From: Betaproteobacteria bacterium
Lineage (GTDB): Bacteria; Pseudomonadota; Gammaproteobacteria; Burkholderiales; Casimicrobiaceae
NCBI GenBank assembly: GCA_016716425.1
Contig: JADJWJ010000002.1
Location: 1 to 64,000, forward strand
Direction of reading: 5' to 3'
DNA: 64,000 nucleotides
In this document: in pieces, positions 52,972 through 61,574 of the stretch
How the letters are laid out: every line of letters starts with the position of its first letter
Position numbering within the stretch: position 1 is the stretch's first letter
The notes under the pieces: model-generated
The model's database searches: none
Told to the model about the DNA's origin: nothing
The model's input: only the letters and a program-made list of their open reading frames with translations
Program-made: the position numbers and the translations under genes

Positions 52972-55596
52972 ATGCGCGTCAAACCCATCCTCAAATACGG
53001 CCTCGTCGCCGGCGCGCTCGCGCTGCCCGGCGCCGCGTATCCGCTCGGCCTCGGCAAACTGACCGTGGAATCCTACGTCGGGCAGCCACTGGCGGCTCGC
53101 ATCGAGATTCTCGGCTCGACCAAGGAAGAATTGGACTCGCTGTCGGCCAAGGTCGCCGATCCGTCGCTGTACCGCCAGAACAATCTGCAGTACCAGGGCG
53201 TGCTCGCGCGCACGCGCGTCTCGCTGGAGCGCGGGCCCAACGACACCGCGTACCTCAGGGTGACGTCGACGGCGCCGGTGGCCGAGCCTTACCTCGACCT
53301 GCTGGTCGAGGCGAACTGGGCGTCCGGTCGCGTCGTGCGCGACTACACGTTTCTGCTGGACCCGCCGGGCACGGTGAGCCCGCCGGTCGATCCGATCACG
53401 CCGCTGCGCGCGGGCACGGCCGCGCCTGCCGCGCGGCCCGCTGCTGCTGCCGCCGCGCCTGCCGCCCGCGCGCCGCGCGCGGAAGGCGACACGTACGAGG
53501 TGAAGCGCGGCGACACGCTGTCGAAGATCGCGAAGGAATACAAGCCGGAGACCGTCACGCTCGACCAAATGCTGGTCGCGTTGTTCAAGAGCAACCAGAA
53601 CGCGTTCGACGGCGCGAACATGAACCGCCTGCGCTCGGGCGCGATCATCTCGATCCCGAACGCCGTCGACGCGTCCGCAACGCCGACGCAGGAGGCGAGC
53701 CAGGTCGTGCGCGTGCAGGCGGCGGATTGGCGCGCCTACCGCGACCGCGTCGCCGGCGCGGCGCCGATGGCCGAGGAAGCCACTGCGCGGGTCGCGGGCG
53801 GCCGCATCTCCACGGCCGTGCAGGAGCGCACGCCGGCCGCCGCCCCGGGCAGCGACCAGCTGCGCGTGTCGAAGGACGCCGGCACGGGCAGAGGTGCAGG
53901 CGTCGCGGAAACGAGCGCCGCGCAGGCGGCGCAGTTGCGCGAGGCGCAGAGTCGCATCGCGGATCTCGAGAAGACGCTGAAAGACATGCAGCGCGCCATG
54001 GAGCTGCGGAACCAGACCATGGCGCAGTTGCAGACGGACGCCGGCAAGGGCAAGGCCCCGGCCGCGGCCCCGACGCCGGTCGCCCCGGTCACGACCGCGC
54101 CACCGCCGAAATCCGAGCCTCCCAAAGCGGCGGAGCCGCCGAAGGCCGCGGAGCCGCCGAAGGCAGCCGAGCCCCCGAAAGCCGCGGAGCCACCTAAGGC
54201 GGTCGAACCTCCGAAGGCGGTCGAGCCTCCGAAGGCAATCGAGCCTCCGAAGGCAGCGGAACCGCCCAAGGCCGCCGCGCCCAAACCGGCCGCGAAGGCC
54301 CCGCCGAAGGAGCCGCCGAAGGAGCCGCCCGGCTTCTTCGAGGAGCTCGTCGCCAATACGCCGGGATGGGCGATCGGCGCGGGCGCGCTCGCCGTCCTCG
54401 GCGGCATCGCGGCGCTGCTCGCCGCGCGCCGGCGCAAGACGACCAAGTTCGAGGACAGCATCATCTCGGGCACCGACATCAAGACCAACACGGTGTTCGG
54501 TTCCACCGGCGGCGGTGTCGTGAACACTGGCGACAATTCGCTCGCCAGCGATTTCAGTCGCGAGGGCCTGGGCAACATCGACACCGACGAGGTCGATCCG
54601 ATCGCCGAGGCCGAGGTGTATCTGGCGTATGGCCGCGACGCACAGGCCGAGGAGATCCTGAAGGACGCGCTGAAGAAGGACCCGCAGCGGCAGGAGATCT
54701 ACCTGAAGCTGCTCGAGATCCACGCGCAGCACAACAAGCCGTCGGCGTTCGAGACGGTCGCCACCGAACTCTACGCCGTGACGGGCGGGCAAGGCGAGGT
54801 GTGGCAGAAGGCCGTGACGCTCGGCCGCCAGCTCGATCCGAACAACCCGATGTTCGCCGACGGCGGCGCGCCCCCGGCGCGCGGCGCTGGGCAGGTCGCG
54901 ACGACACGCGAAGCCGACGCCGCCGCGTCGGCGAAGGCCGAGTCCTCGCTCGACTTCCAGATGGACGAGGAGATCTCGATCTCGCCGTCGTCGGGCGCTG
55001 CGCCCAAGTCGCCGGCGGACATCCTGGCCGGCGCCGAGTCCGAGCTCGAGAAGACGGCGAAGGCCGCGGTATCGGCAAGCGACTTCGATCCGGACCGCAC
55101 GGTGAAGCTGCCGGCGGCGGGTGTGGCGGCCGCTGCCGGGGCGGCGGTGGCGGGCGTGGCGGCCGCGGGGTCGAGCGTTTCGGAGAAGGTGGAGGCGGCG
55201 GCGCGAAGCGCTGCGGCCGAAGGCAAGTTCGACCTCGACTTCAGACTGGACGACGCCGAGAAGCCGGCACCGATGGGCAAGCCACGCGAACCCGTGCTCG
55301 AAGCCGCCGGCGCGGCGCCGGGGGGAACGCCGTCGCAGCTAGCGCGTCCGGCCGCGGCGCTGGAACTCGACAAGCTCGACCTGTCGTTCGATCCGGAACG
55401 CTCGACGTTCGAGGATCCGACGCCGTCGGTGCTCGACGGCCAGTGGCACGACGCCGCGACCAAGCTCGACCTCGCGAAGGCGTACCAGGAGATGGGCGAC
55501 GTCGAGGGCGCGCGCGAGATCCTGCAGGAAGTGCTGCACGAAGGCGACGACCAGCAGAAGGCCGAGGCGAAGTCGCTGCTCGCGAAGCTGGGCTGA
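52972..55596 (+). CDS. fimV: FimV-like pilus/polarity protein
   Basis: A large inner-membrane peptidoglycan-binding scaffold (874 aa) for twitching/type IV pili and polar organisation. Signal-like start (LKYGLVAGALALPGAAYPLG), FimV N-terminal domain LTVESYVGQPLAARIEILGS, LysM (TYEVKRGDTLSKIAKEYKPE, ~175-230), coiled coil, hexapeptide EPPKAA repeat linker (~382-435), one TM helix (WAIGAGALAVLGGIAALLAA), and a cytoplasmic acidic TPR end (LDLAKAYQEMGDVEGAREIL). A standard place between asd and truA in this group. Confidence 0.93.
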   Translation: MRVKPILKYGLVAGALALPGAAYPLGLGKLTVESYVGQPLAARIEILGSTKEELDSLSAKVADPSLYRQNNLQYQGVLARTRVSLERGPNDTAYLRVTSTAPVAEPYLDLLVEANWASGRVVRDYTFLLDPPGTVSPPVDPITPLRAGTAAPAARPAAAAAAPAARAPRAEGDTYEVKRGDTLSKIAKEYKPETVTLDQMLVALFKSNQNAFDGANMNRLRSGAIISIPNAVDASATPTQEASQVVRVQAADWRAYRDRVAGAAPMAEEATARVAGGRISTAVQERTPAAAPGSDQLRVSKDAGTGRGAGVAETSAAQAAQLREAQSRIADLEKTLKDMQRAMELRNQTMAQLQTDAGKGKAPAAAPTPVAPVTTAPPPKSEPPKAAEPPKAAEPPKAAEPPKAAEPPKAVEPPKAVEPPKAIEPPKAAEPPKAAAPKPAAKAPPKEPPKEPPGFFEELVANTPGWAIGAGALAVLGGIAALLAARRRKTTKFEDSIISGTDIKTNTVFGSTGGGVVNTGDNSLASDFSREGLGNIDTDEVDPIAEAEVYLAYGRDAQAEEILKDALKKDPQRQEIYLKLLEIHAQHNKPSAFETVATELYAVTGGQGEVWQKAVTLGRQLDPNNPMFADGGAPPARGAGQVATTREADAAASAKAESSLDFQMDEEISISPSSGAAPKSPADILAGAESELEKTAKAAVSASDFDPDRTVKLPAAGVAAAAGAAVAGVAAAGSSVSEKVEAAARSAAAEGKFDLDFRLDDAEKPAPMGKPREPVLEAAGAAPGGTPSQLARPAAALELDKLDLSFDPERSTFEDPTPSVLDGQWHDAATKLDLAKAYQEMGDVEGAREILQEVLHEGDDQQKAEAKSLLAKLG
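54115..54276 (+). repeat. nine 18-bp tandem units in fimV
   Basis: Encodes EPPKA(A/V/I) nine times. Units 1-4 and 8-9 have Ala, 5-6 Val and 7 Ile at the last position. A length-variable Pro/Lys linker between the LysM part and the membrane helix. Confidence 0.9.
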
Positions 55597-55597
55597 T

Positions 55598-55733
55598 TCA
55601 GGGAACGGGGAACAGGGAACAGGAGCCGGGCGTCGGAGGAAAGGCAAGACGCGAAGAAGCACCACGAGTACTGCCGCATGCGGTGGCGCTCGTGGTGTTT
55701 TTTTCTTCTGTTTCCTGTTTCCTGTTCCCTGAT
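55598..55733. repeat. palindrome of GGGAACA heptamers between fimV and truA
   Basis: Left: TCAGGGAACGGGGAACAGGG-AACAGG; right: TGTTTCCTGTTTCCTGTTCC-CTGA. Tandem heptamers in inverted orientation flank a GC-rich centre with CACCACGAG...CTCGTGGTG. It begins 2 bp after the fimV stop and ends 7 bp before truA. Confidence 0.8.
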
Positions 55734-55740
55734 GCCTGAC

Positions 55741-56526
55741 ATGCGCTACGCGCTGGCCGTCGAGTACGCGGGGCACGCGTTTTGCGGCTTTCAGTCGCAG
55801 CCGTCCCGGTGCGGCGTGCAGGACGCGCTCGAGCGCGCGATTGGCGCCATCGCCGGCCACCCGGTCACGGTCAGCGCGGCGGGACGCACGGACGCGGGCG
55901 TGCACGCGGTCTCGCAGATCGTGCACTTCGACACCGAGGCGCTGCGGCCGGACGGCGCGTGGGTCCGCGGCGTCAACGCGCACCTTCCCGCAGCGGCGGC
56001 CGTGCTGTGGGCGTGCGCGGTCGATCCCGCCTTTCACGCGCGCTTCGCCGCGACGGCGCGCCACTACACGTACCTGCTGCTCAATCGCGCGGAGCGCCCG
56101 GGCCTCTGCGCGGGCCGCGCGGGCTGGTACCATCGGCCGCTCGACGTCGAGGCGATGCGCGCGGGGGCGGCGCACCTCGCCGGCACGCACGACTTCTCGG
56201 CGTTTCGCGCTGCGGAATGCCAGGCGAAGTCGCCGGTGAAGACGCTCTCGTGCGGCGAGATCGCGGCGCAGCCGCCGTTCATCCGCTTCGACTTCTCGGC
56301 CAACGCCTTCCTCCACCACATGGTCCGCAACATCGTCGGCGCGCTGGTGTACATCGGCGCCGGGCGGCAGCCGCCCGATTGGATCGCCACGCTCCTCGCC
56401 GCGCGCGACCGCACGCTGGCGGCGCCGACCTTCGCAGCGGACGGACTCTACCTGGCCGGCGCCGACTACGACGCGCGGTTCGGCCTGCCGCCGACGGTGC
56501 GCGGCGTCGCCGCCGCGCTGCCATGA
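55741..56526 (+). CDS. truA: tRNA pseudouridine(38-40) synthase
   Basis: Modifies U38-40 of tRNA. MRYALAVEYAGHAFCGFQSQ, catalytic Asp in GRTDAGVHAVSQIVHF, and FLHHMVRNIVGALV are diagnostic. 261 aa from ATG 55741; ATG 55732 (MPDMRY) is possible but lies in the repeat edge. No ribosome-binding site visible. Stop overlaps trpF (ATGA). Confidence 0.95.
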   Translation: MRYALAVEYAGHAFCGFQSQPSRCGVQDALERAIGAIAGHPVTVSAAGRTDAGVHAVSQIVHFDTEALRPDGAWVRGVNAHLPAAAAVLWACAVDPAFHARFAATARHYTYLLLNRAERPGLCAGRAGWYHRPLDVEAMRAGAAHLAGTHDFSAFRAAECQAKSPVKTLSCGEIAAQPPFIRFDFSANAFLHHMVRNIVGALVYIGAGRQPPDWIATLLAARDRTLAAPTFAADGLYLAGADYDARFGLPPTVRGVAAALP

Positions 56527-57203
56527 GTTCCCGGCGCACGCGCGTCAAGATCTGCGGCATTACGCGCGTCGCGGACGGGCTCGCGGCGAGCGCCGCCGGC
56601 GCCGACGCGATCGGGCTCGTGTTCTGGGGCGGCACGCCGCGCGTCATCGACGTCGGCCGCGCGCGCGAAATTGCCGACGCGCTGCCGCCGTTCGTGACCA
56701 AGGTCGCACTGTTCGTCGATCCGCAGGCCGCGGACGTGCGCGCCGTGCTCGACGCCGTGCCGGTGGACACGCTGCAGTTCCACGGGACCGAGACCCCCGA
56801 CCTGTGCCGCGCGTTCGACCGCCCGTACCTCAAGGCCGTCCACATGAAGGACGGGGTCGATTTGCTAGAATACGGGTCTCTCTACGCCGACGCCGCGGGC
56901 CTGCTGTTCGACACGTTCCGGCCGGGGGACCTTCCCGGCGGCACCGGCCATGCATTCGACTGGACGCGACTCGCGCCTGCCGTGCAGGCGAGGCTGCCTG
57001 CGCCGGTGATCCTGTCCGGCGGCCTCGACGCGGCGAACGTGGGCGACGCGATCCGTGCCGTGCGGCCGTGGGCCGTCGACGTGTCGAGCGGCGTCGAGGA
57101 GCGCGGCCCCGACGGCAGGGTGCGCAAGGGGCTCAAGGACGCCGCGCGCATCGCGGCGTTCGTCGAAGGAGTGCGCAATGCGGATGATGGACCTGCCCTA
57201 TGA
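56523..57203 (+). CDS. trpF: phosphoribosylanthranilate isomerase
   Basis: Third step of tryptophan synthesis from anthranilate. RVKICGITRVADGLAAS (catalytic Cys), DTLQFHGTETPDLC, and catalytic Asp in LLFDTFRPGDLPGGTG; ends VDVSSGVEERGPDGRVRKG. 226 aa. It overlaps truA by 4 bp and trpB by 26 bp. An AT-rich TGCTAGAAT inside it may be a promoter for trpB. Confidence 0.96.
   Translation: MSSRRTRVKICGITRVADGLAASAAGADAIGLVFWGGTPRVIDVGRAREIADALPPFVTKVALFVDPQAADVRAVLDAVPVDTLQFHGTETPDLCRAFDRPYLKAVHMKDGVDLLEYGSLYADAAGLLFDTFRPGDLPGGTGHAFDWTRLAPAVQARLPAPVILSGGLDAANVGDAIRAVRPWAVDVSSGVEERGPDGRVRKGLKDAARIAAFVEGVRNADDGPAL
56863..56871 (+). promoter_or_regulatory. internal extended -10 candidate in trpF (TGC-TAGAAT)
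   Basis: A perfect TGC-TAGAAT stands out in 70% GC coding sequence, about 310 bp before trpB. It could supply trpBA transcription independent of upstream genes. No -35 match. Confidence 0.3.
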
Positions 57204-58434
57204 CCTGCCCGACGTGCACGGCCACTTCGGCCCGTACGGCGGCGTGTTCGTCGCCGAGACGCTGATCCAGGCGCTCGACGAGCTGCGCGCGCAGTACGCG
57301 CGTTACCGCAACGATCCCGCGTTCCGCGCCGAGTTCGAGCGCGAGTTGAAGCACTACGTCGGCCGGCCCTCTCCCGTCTACCACGCGGAACGCTGGTCGC
57401 GCGAACTCGGGGGCGCGCAGATCTGGTTGAAGCGCGAGGACCTGAACCACACCGGCGCGCACAAGATCAACAACGTCATCGGCCAGGCGCTGCTCGCGAA
57501 ACGCCTCGGCAAGCCGCGCGTGATCGCGGAGACCGGCGCCGGTCAGCACGGAGTGGCGACGGCGACGATCGCCGCGCGCTACGGCATGGAGTGCGTCGTG
57601 TACATGGGCTCGGAGGACGTGAAGCGCCAGGCGCAGAACGTGTTCCGGATGAACCTGCTCGGCGCCAAGGTCGTGCCGGTGGAGTCGGGCAGCAAGACGC
57701 TGAAGGACGCGCTGAACGAGGCGATGCGCGACTGGGTGACGAACGTCGAGAACACGTTCTACATCATCGGCACCGTCGCCGGCCCGCACCCGTACCCGAT
57801 GATGGTGCGCGACTTCCAGCGCGTGATCGGCGACGAGTGCGTCGTGCAGATGCCCGAGTACGCCGGGCGGCAGCCGGATGCGGTCATCGCCTGCGTCGGC
57901 GGCGGCAGCAACGCGATGGGCATCTTCTTCCCATACATTCCCCACCGCGACGTGCGGCTGATCGGCGTCGAGGCGGGTGGCGACGGGATCGCGACCGGCC
58001 GCCACTCCGCGTCGCTGACGGCGGGGCGCCCCGGCGTGCTGCACGGCAACCGCACGTACCTGCTGCAGGACGGGAATGGCCAGATCGTCGAGACGCATTC
58101 GGTGTCGGCCGGGCTCGACTACCCGGGCGTGGGTCCCGAGCACGCGTGGCTCAAGGACTCGGGCCGCGCCGAGTACGTGTCGATCGACGACGCCGAGGCG
58201 CTCGCGGCATTCCACGACTGCTGCCGGATCGAGGGCATCATCCCGGCGCTCGAGTCGGCGCACGCGCTCGCGTACGCGAAGAAGCTCGCGTCCACGATGG
58301 GCCGCGACCGGATCCTGCTCGTCAACCTGTCCGGCCGCGGCGACAAGGACATGAACACGGTCGCCGAGCGCTCGGGACTCAAGTTCTACTGCCGGCCGGA
58401 GTGCAATCCCGAGTTTCCCGGCCGGAACGCGTGA
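57178..58434 (+). CDS. trpB: tryptophan synthase beta chain
   Basis: PLP enzyme joining indole and serine, 418 aa. GPYGGVFVAETLIQALDELR, PLP lysine in LNHTGAHKINN, GAGQHGVATAT, phosphate loop GGGSNAMG and the C-terminal GRGDKDMNTV. ATG 57178 follows GGAG and overlaps trpF by 26 bp; two further in-frame ATGs follow closely. Separated from trpA by a palindromic repeat. Confidence 0.97.
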   Translation: MRMMDLPYDLPDVHGHFGPYGGVFVAETLIQALDELRAQYARYRNDPAFRAEFERELKHYVGRPSPVYHAERWSRELGGAQIWLKREDLNHTGAHKINNVIGQALLAKRLGKPRVIAETGAGQHGVATATIAARYGMECVVYMGSEDVKRQAQNVFRMNLLGAKVVPVESGSKTLKDALNEAMRDWVTNVENTFYIIGTVAGPHPYPMMVRDFQRVIGDECVVQMPEYAGRQPDAVIACVGGGSNAMGIFFPYIPHRDVRLIGVEAGGDGIATGRHSASLTAGRPGVLHGNRTYLLQDGNGQIVETHSVSAGLDYPGVGPEHAWLKDSGRAEYVSIDDAEALAAFHDCCRIEGIIPALESAHALAYAKKLASTMGRDRILLVNLSGRGDKDMNTVAERSGLKFYCRPECNPEFPGRNA

Positions 58435-58440
58435 AGGGCA

Positions 58441-58530
58441 TTCACAGGAGACGCAGAGGCGCAGAGGAACCCAGATCATGGTTCCATGCGGTCTCGGACA
58501 GGAATTCCTCTGCGCCTCTTGGTGAGAACT
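58441..58530. repeat. dispersed palindrome of the CGCAGAGG class, between trpB and trpA
   Basis: Left TTCACAGGAGACGCAGAGGC-GCAGAGGAA, right TTCCTCTGCGCC-TCTTGGTGAGAA. Same family as 49590-49742. It ends 4 bp before the TTG start of trpA. Confidence 0.8.
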
Positions 58531-58534
58531 TGAA

Positions 58535-59353
58535 TTGAACCGCATCGACGCCACCTTCGCACGCCTGAAGACGCAGGGCCGCACCGCGCTCATCCCGTAC
58601 GTGACGACCGGCGACCCGTCGCTTGCGGCGACCCGGCCGATCATGGACGCGCTGGCGCGCGCCGGGGCCGACGTCATCGAGCTCGGCGTGCCGTTCTCCG
58701 ATCCGATGGCCGACGGGCCGGTGATCCAGCGCGCCTCCGAGCGCGCGCTCGTACAGGGCGTGACGCTCGCCAGCGTGCTGGACGTGGTCGCGGAGTTCCG
58801 CCGCGCCGACGCGACGACGCCGGTCGTGCTGATGGGCTACGCGAACCCGATCGAGGCCATGGGGATCGACGCCTTTGCCGACCGCGCCCGAGAGGCGGGC
58901 GTGGACGGCGTGCTCGTCGTCGACTATCCACCGGAGGAGGCGGCCGACTTCGCGGCGGCGATGACCGGCCGCGGCCTGGCGCCGATCTTCCTGCTGTCGC
59001 CGACGACGCCGGAATCGCGGGTCGAAAGCGTGGCGCGGCTCGCGCGCGGCTACGTCTACTACGTGTCGCTCAAGGGCGTGACCGGCGCCGGCCACCTCGA
59101 CCCGGCGGAGGTCGGACGCAAGCTCGCCGAGATTCGCCGGCACGTCGCGCTGCCCGTCGGCGTCGGCTTCGGCATCCGCGACGCGGTCAGCGCACAGGCG
59201 GTCGCCGCGCACGCCGATGCGGTGGTCATCGGCAGCCGGATCATCCAGGAAATCGAGGCGGGCCCCGCCGCGGACGCGGCTTCCCGCGCCGGCGCCTGGC
59301 TTGGTACCATCCGCCACGCGCTCGACGCGATGCCGGGCAAACCGGCGCGCTGA
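58535..59353 (+). CDS. trpA: tryptophan synthase alpha chain
   Basis: Releases indole from indole-glycerol phosphate and passes it to TrpB. RIDATFARLKTQGRTALIPY, catalytic Glu in VIELGVPFSDPMADGP, catalytic Asp in VDYPPEEA, phosphate site GVGFGIRDAV. 272 aa. The only start is TTG 58535 (MNRID...), 4 bp after a palindromic repeat and with no Shine-Dalgarno; relatives use ATG here, so the insertion may have altered initiation. Confidence 0.95.
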   Translation: MNRIDATFARLKTQGRTALIPYVTTGDPSLAATRPIMDALARAGADVIELGVPFSDPMADGPVIQRASERALVQGVTLASVLDVVAEFRRADATTPVVLMGYANPIEAMGIDAFADRAREAGVDGVLVVDYPPEEAADFAAAMTGRGLAPIFLLSPTTPESRVESVARLARGYVYYVSLKGVTGAGHLDPAEVGRKLAEIRRHVALPVGVGFGIRDAVSAQAVAAHADAVVIGSRIIQEIEAGPAADAASRAGAWLGTIRHALDAMPGKPAR

Positions 59354-59383
59354 CGCGGCGCGAGGGTAGCGGGAGGGACGAGG

Positions 59384-60253
59384 ATGACCTGGCTGCAGAA
59401 GCTGCTTCCGCCGCGCATCAAGCGAACCCCGGGCGAGCGCCGCACGCCGGTTCCCGAGGGCCTGTGGGTCAAGTGCTCCGCGTGCGAGGCGGTGCTCTAC
59501 CGCACCGACCTCGAGAAGAACCTCGACGTGTGCCCGAAGTGCGCGCACCACGCGCGCGTGCCGGCGCGCGAGCGCATCGAGCAGTTGCTCGACCCGGAAG
59601 GCCGCTTCGAGATCGGCTCGGAAGTGGTGCCGGTCGACAGCCTCAAGTTCCGCGACCAGAAGAAGTACCCGGACCGCCTCGCCGCGGCGCTCGAGGACAC
59701 CGGCGAGACCGACGCGCTCGTCGTCATGCAGGGCAGCGTCAAGAGCGTGCCGCTGGTGCTGGCGGCGTTCGACTTCGGGTTCATGGGCGGCTCGATGGGC
59801 TCGGTCGTCGGCGAGCGCTTCGTCCGCGGCGTGCGCGTCGCCTACGAGAACCGGGTGCCGTTCGTCTGCGTCTCGGCGTCGGGCGGCGCACGCATGCAGG
59901 AAGGCGTCAACTCGTTGTTCCAGATGGCCAAGACCACGGCCGTGCTGCAGGAGTTGAACCGCGCGCGGCTGCCGTTCGTCTCGATCCTGACCGACCCGAC
60001 GATGGGCGGCGTGTCGGCCAGTTTCGCATTCGTGGCCGATGTCGTCATTGCCGAGCCCGGTGCGCTGATCGGCTTCGCAGGCCCGCGCGTCATCGAGCAG
60101 ACCGTCCGCGAGAAGCTGCCCGAAGGCTTCCAGCGCGCCGAGTTCCTGATGGAGAAGGGCGCGCTCGATCTGATCGTCGACCGGCGCCAGCTGCGCGACG
60201 AGCTGGCGCGCCTGCTCGCGCTGCTGGCGCGGCAGCCGGCGCCGACCAACTGA
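59384..60253 (+). CDS. accD: acetyl-CoA carboxylase carboxyltransferase beta subunit
   Basis: Carboxyltransferase half of acetyl-CoA carboxylase (fatty-acid initiation), 289 aa. Zinc ribbon: CSACEAVLYRTDL then VCPKCAHHAR. Enoyl-CoA-hydratase-like core: FMGGSMGSVVGERFVRG, SASGGARMQEG, DPTMGGVSASFA. ATG 59384 with GGGAGGGACGAGG upstream. Between trpA and folC as in related genomes. Confidence 0.97.
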   Translation: MTWLQKLLPPRIKRTPGERRTPVPEGLWVKCSACEAVLYRTDLEKNLDVCPKCAHHARVPARERIEQLLDPEGRFEIGSEVVPVDSLKFRDQKKYPDRLAAALEDTGETDALVVMQGSVKSVPLVLAAFDFGFMGGSMGSVVGERFVRGVRVAYENRVPFVCVSASGGARMQEGVNSLFQMAKTTAVLQELNRARLPFVSILTDPTMGGVSASFAFVADVVIAEPGALIGFAGPRVIEQTVREKLPEGFQRAEFLMEKGALDLIVDRRQLRDELARLLALLARQPAPTN

Positions 60254-60266
60254 CGTCCGCCTGCCG

Positions 60267-61550
60267 TTGAGCCGCCCCGCGACGCTGGCCGGCTGGCTCG
60301 CCTACCTCGAGACGCTGCACCCGAAGCCGATCGCGCTCGGCCTCGACCGCGTGCGTGCCGTGCGCGCGCGGATGGATGCGACGATCGCATGCCCGGTGGT
60401 CACGGTCGCGGGCACCAACGGCAAGGGCTCGACCTGCGCGCTCGTCGAGTCGATGCTGCGCTGCGCCGGTTATCGTACTGGCCTGTACACGTCGCCGCAC
60501 CTCGTCCGCTACCACGAGCGCGTGCGCATCGCCGGTCGCGACGCAGGCGACGAGGCGCTGCTCGCGGCGTTTGCCGCGGTCGAGGATGCGCGCGCCGGCG
60601 CGCCCGGCGGACCGGTGCCGCTCACCTACTTCGAGTTCGGCACGCTGGCCGCGCTGTGGCTGTTCGCGCGCGAGGCGCCCGACGCGCTGATCCTCGAGGT
60701 GGGGCTGGGTGGGCGCCTCGATGCCGTCAACGTCGTCGATCCCGACGTGGCGGTGGTCACCAGCGTGGCGATCGACCACGTCGACTACCTCGGCGCGACG
60801 CGCGGCGACATCGGGCGCGAGAAGGCCGGCATCTACCGCCCCCACCGGCCCGCCGTGTGCGCCGATCCCGATCCGCCGCCGACGCTGCTCGCGACGGCGG
60901 AGCGACTCGCCGCGGACCTCGTCCTCATCGGCCGCGACTACGGCTACGCGGGCGAGGGGACGCAGTGGCGCTACCGCGGGCTGCGGGGCGAACGCTTCGG
61001 CCTGCCGTATCCCGCGCTGCGCGGCGCCTACCAGCTCGCCAATGCCGCGACGGCGCTCGTCGTGCTCGACCTCCTGCACGCGCGGCTGCCGGTCGCGGCG
61101 GGCGCGATCCGGGAAGGCCTGCTGACGGTCGCGTTGCCCGGCCGCTTCCAGGTCCTGCCGGGACGCCCCGCCACGGTGCTCGACGTCGCGCACAATCCGC
61201 ACGCCGCGCACGCGCTGGCCGCGACGCTCGGCGACATGGGGTGGTTTCCGACGACGATCGCGGTGGTCGGCATGCTCGCGGACAAGGACATCGCCGGGGT
61301 GGTCGCGCAGCTGCGCGCACGCGTCGACCGCTGGCTCGTCGCCACGCTGCCGGGGCCGCGGGGCGCGAGTGCCGCGCGCCTGCGCGACGCGCTGGTGACG
61401 GCCGGGGTCGACCCGGCGTCGATCCGCGCGTTCGGCGACGTTGCGCAGGCGCTCGCCACCGCGCGGGAGGACGCGGGGGAGGCTGATAGAATCGTCGTTT
61501 TCGGCTCGTTCCTCACGGTCGCTGCGGCGCTGTCCGCGCCGGCGCGGTAG
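60267..61550 (+). CDS. folC: dihydrofolate/folylpolyglutamate synthase
   Basis: Adds glutamate to dihydropteroate and folates. Start LAGWLAYLETLHPKPIALGL, P-loop VAGTNGKGSTCALVESML, YTSPHLVRYHERVRI, DHVDYLGATRGDIGREKAGI and LDVAHNPHAA. 427 aa from TTG 60267. Ends with IVVFGSFLTVAAAL. An extended -10 near its end may drive dedD. Confidence 0.95.
   Translation: MSRPATLAGWLAYLETLHPKPIALGLDRVRAVRARMDATIACPVVTVAGTNGKGSTCALVESMLRCAGYRTGLYTSPHLVRYHERVRIAGRDAGDEALLAAFAAVEDARAGAPGGPVPLTYFEFGTLAALWLFAREAPDALILEVGLGGRLDAVNVVDPDVAVVTSVAIDHVDYLGATRGDIGREKAGIYRPHRPAVCADPDPPPTLLATAERLAADLVLIGRDYGYAGEGTQWRYRGLRGERFGLPYPALRGAYQLANAATALVVLDLLHARLPVAAGAIREGLLTVALPGRFQVLPGRPATVLDVAHNPHAAHALAATLGDMGWFPTTIAVVGMLADKDIAGVVAQLRARVDRWLVATLPGPRGASAARLRDALVTAGVDPASIRAFGDVAQALATAREDAGEADRIVVFGSFLTVAAALSAPAR
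61494..61502 (+). promoter_or_regulatory. internal extended -10 candidate at the end of folC (TGA-TAGAAT)
   Basis: TGA-TAGAAT, 72 bp before the SPOR-protein start; AT-rich in a GC-rich context. No -35 match. Could drive dedD-cvpA-purF. Confidence 0.35.
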
Positions 61551-61574
61551 CCGCTGCGGACCGGTGCATCCGCC

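Noticed and set aside
54115..54276. Tandem 18-bp units in fimV as a mobile repeat
   Set aside because: They encode an ordinary Pro/Lys/Ala linker typical of FimV proteins and do not occur elsewhere in the window.
58441..58530. A trp attenuator between trpB and trpA
   Set aside because: There is no leader peptide with Trp codons, and the same palindrome family occurs between leuD and leuB. It is a dispersed repeat.
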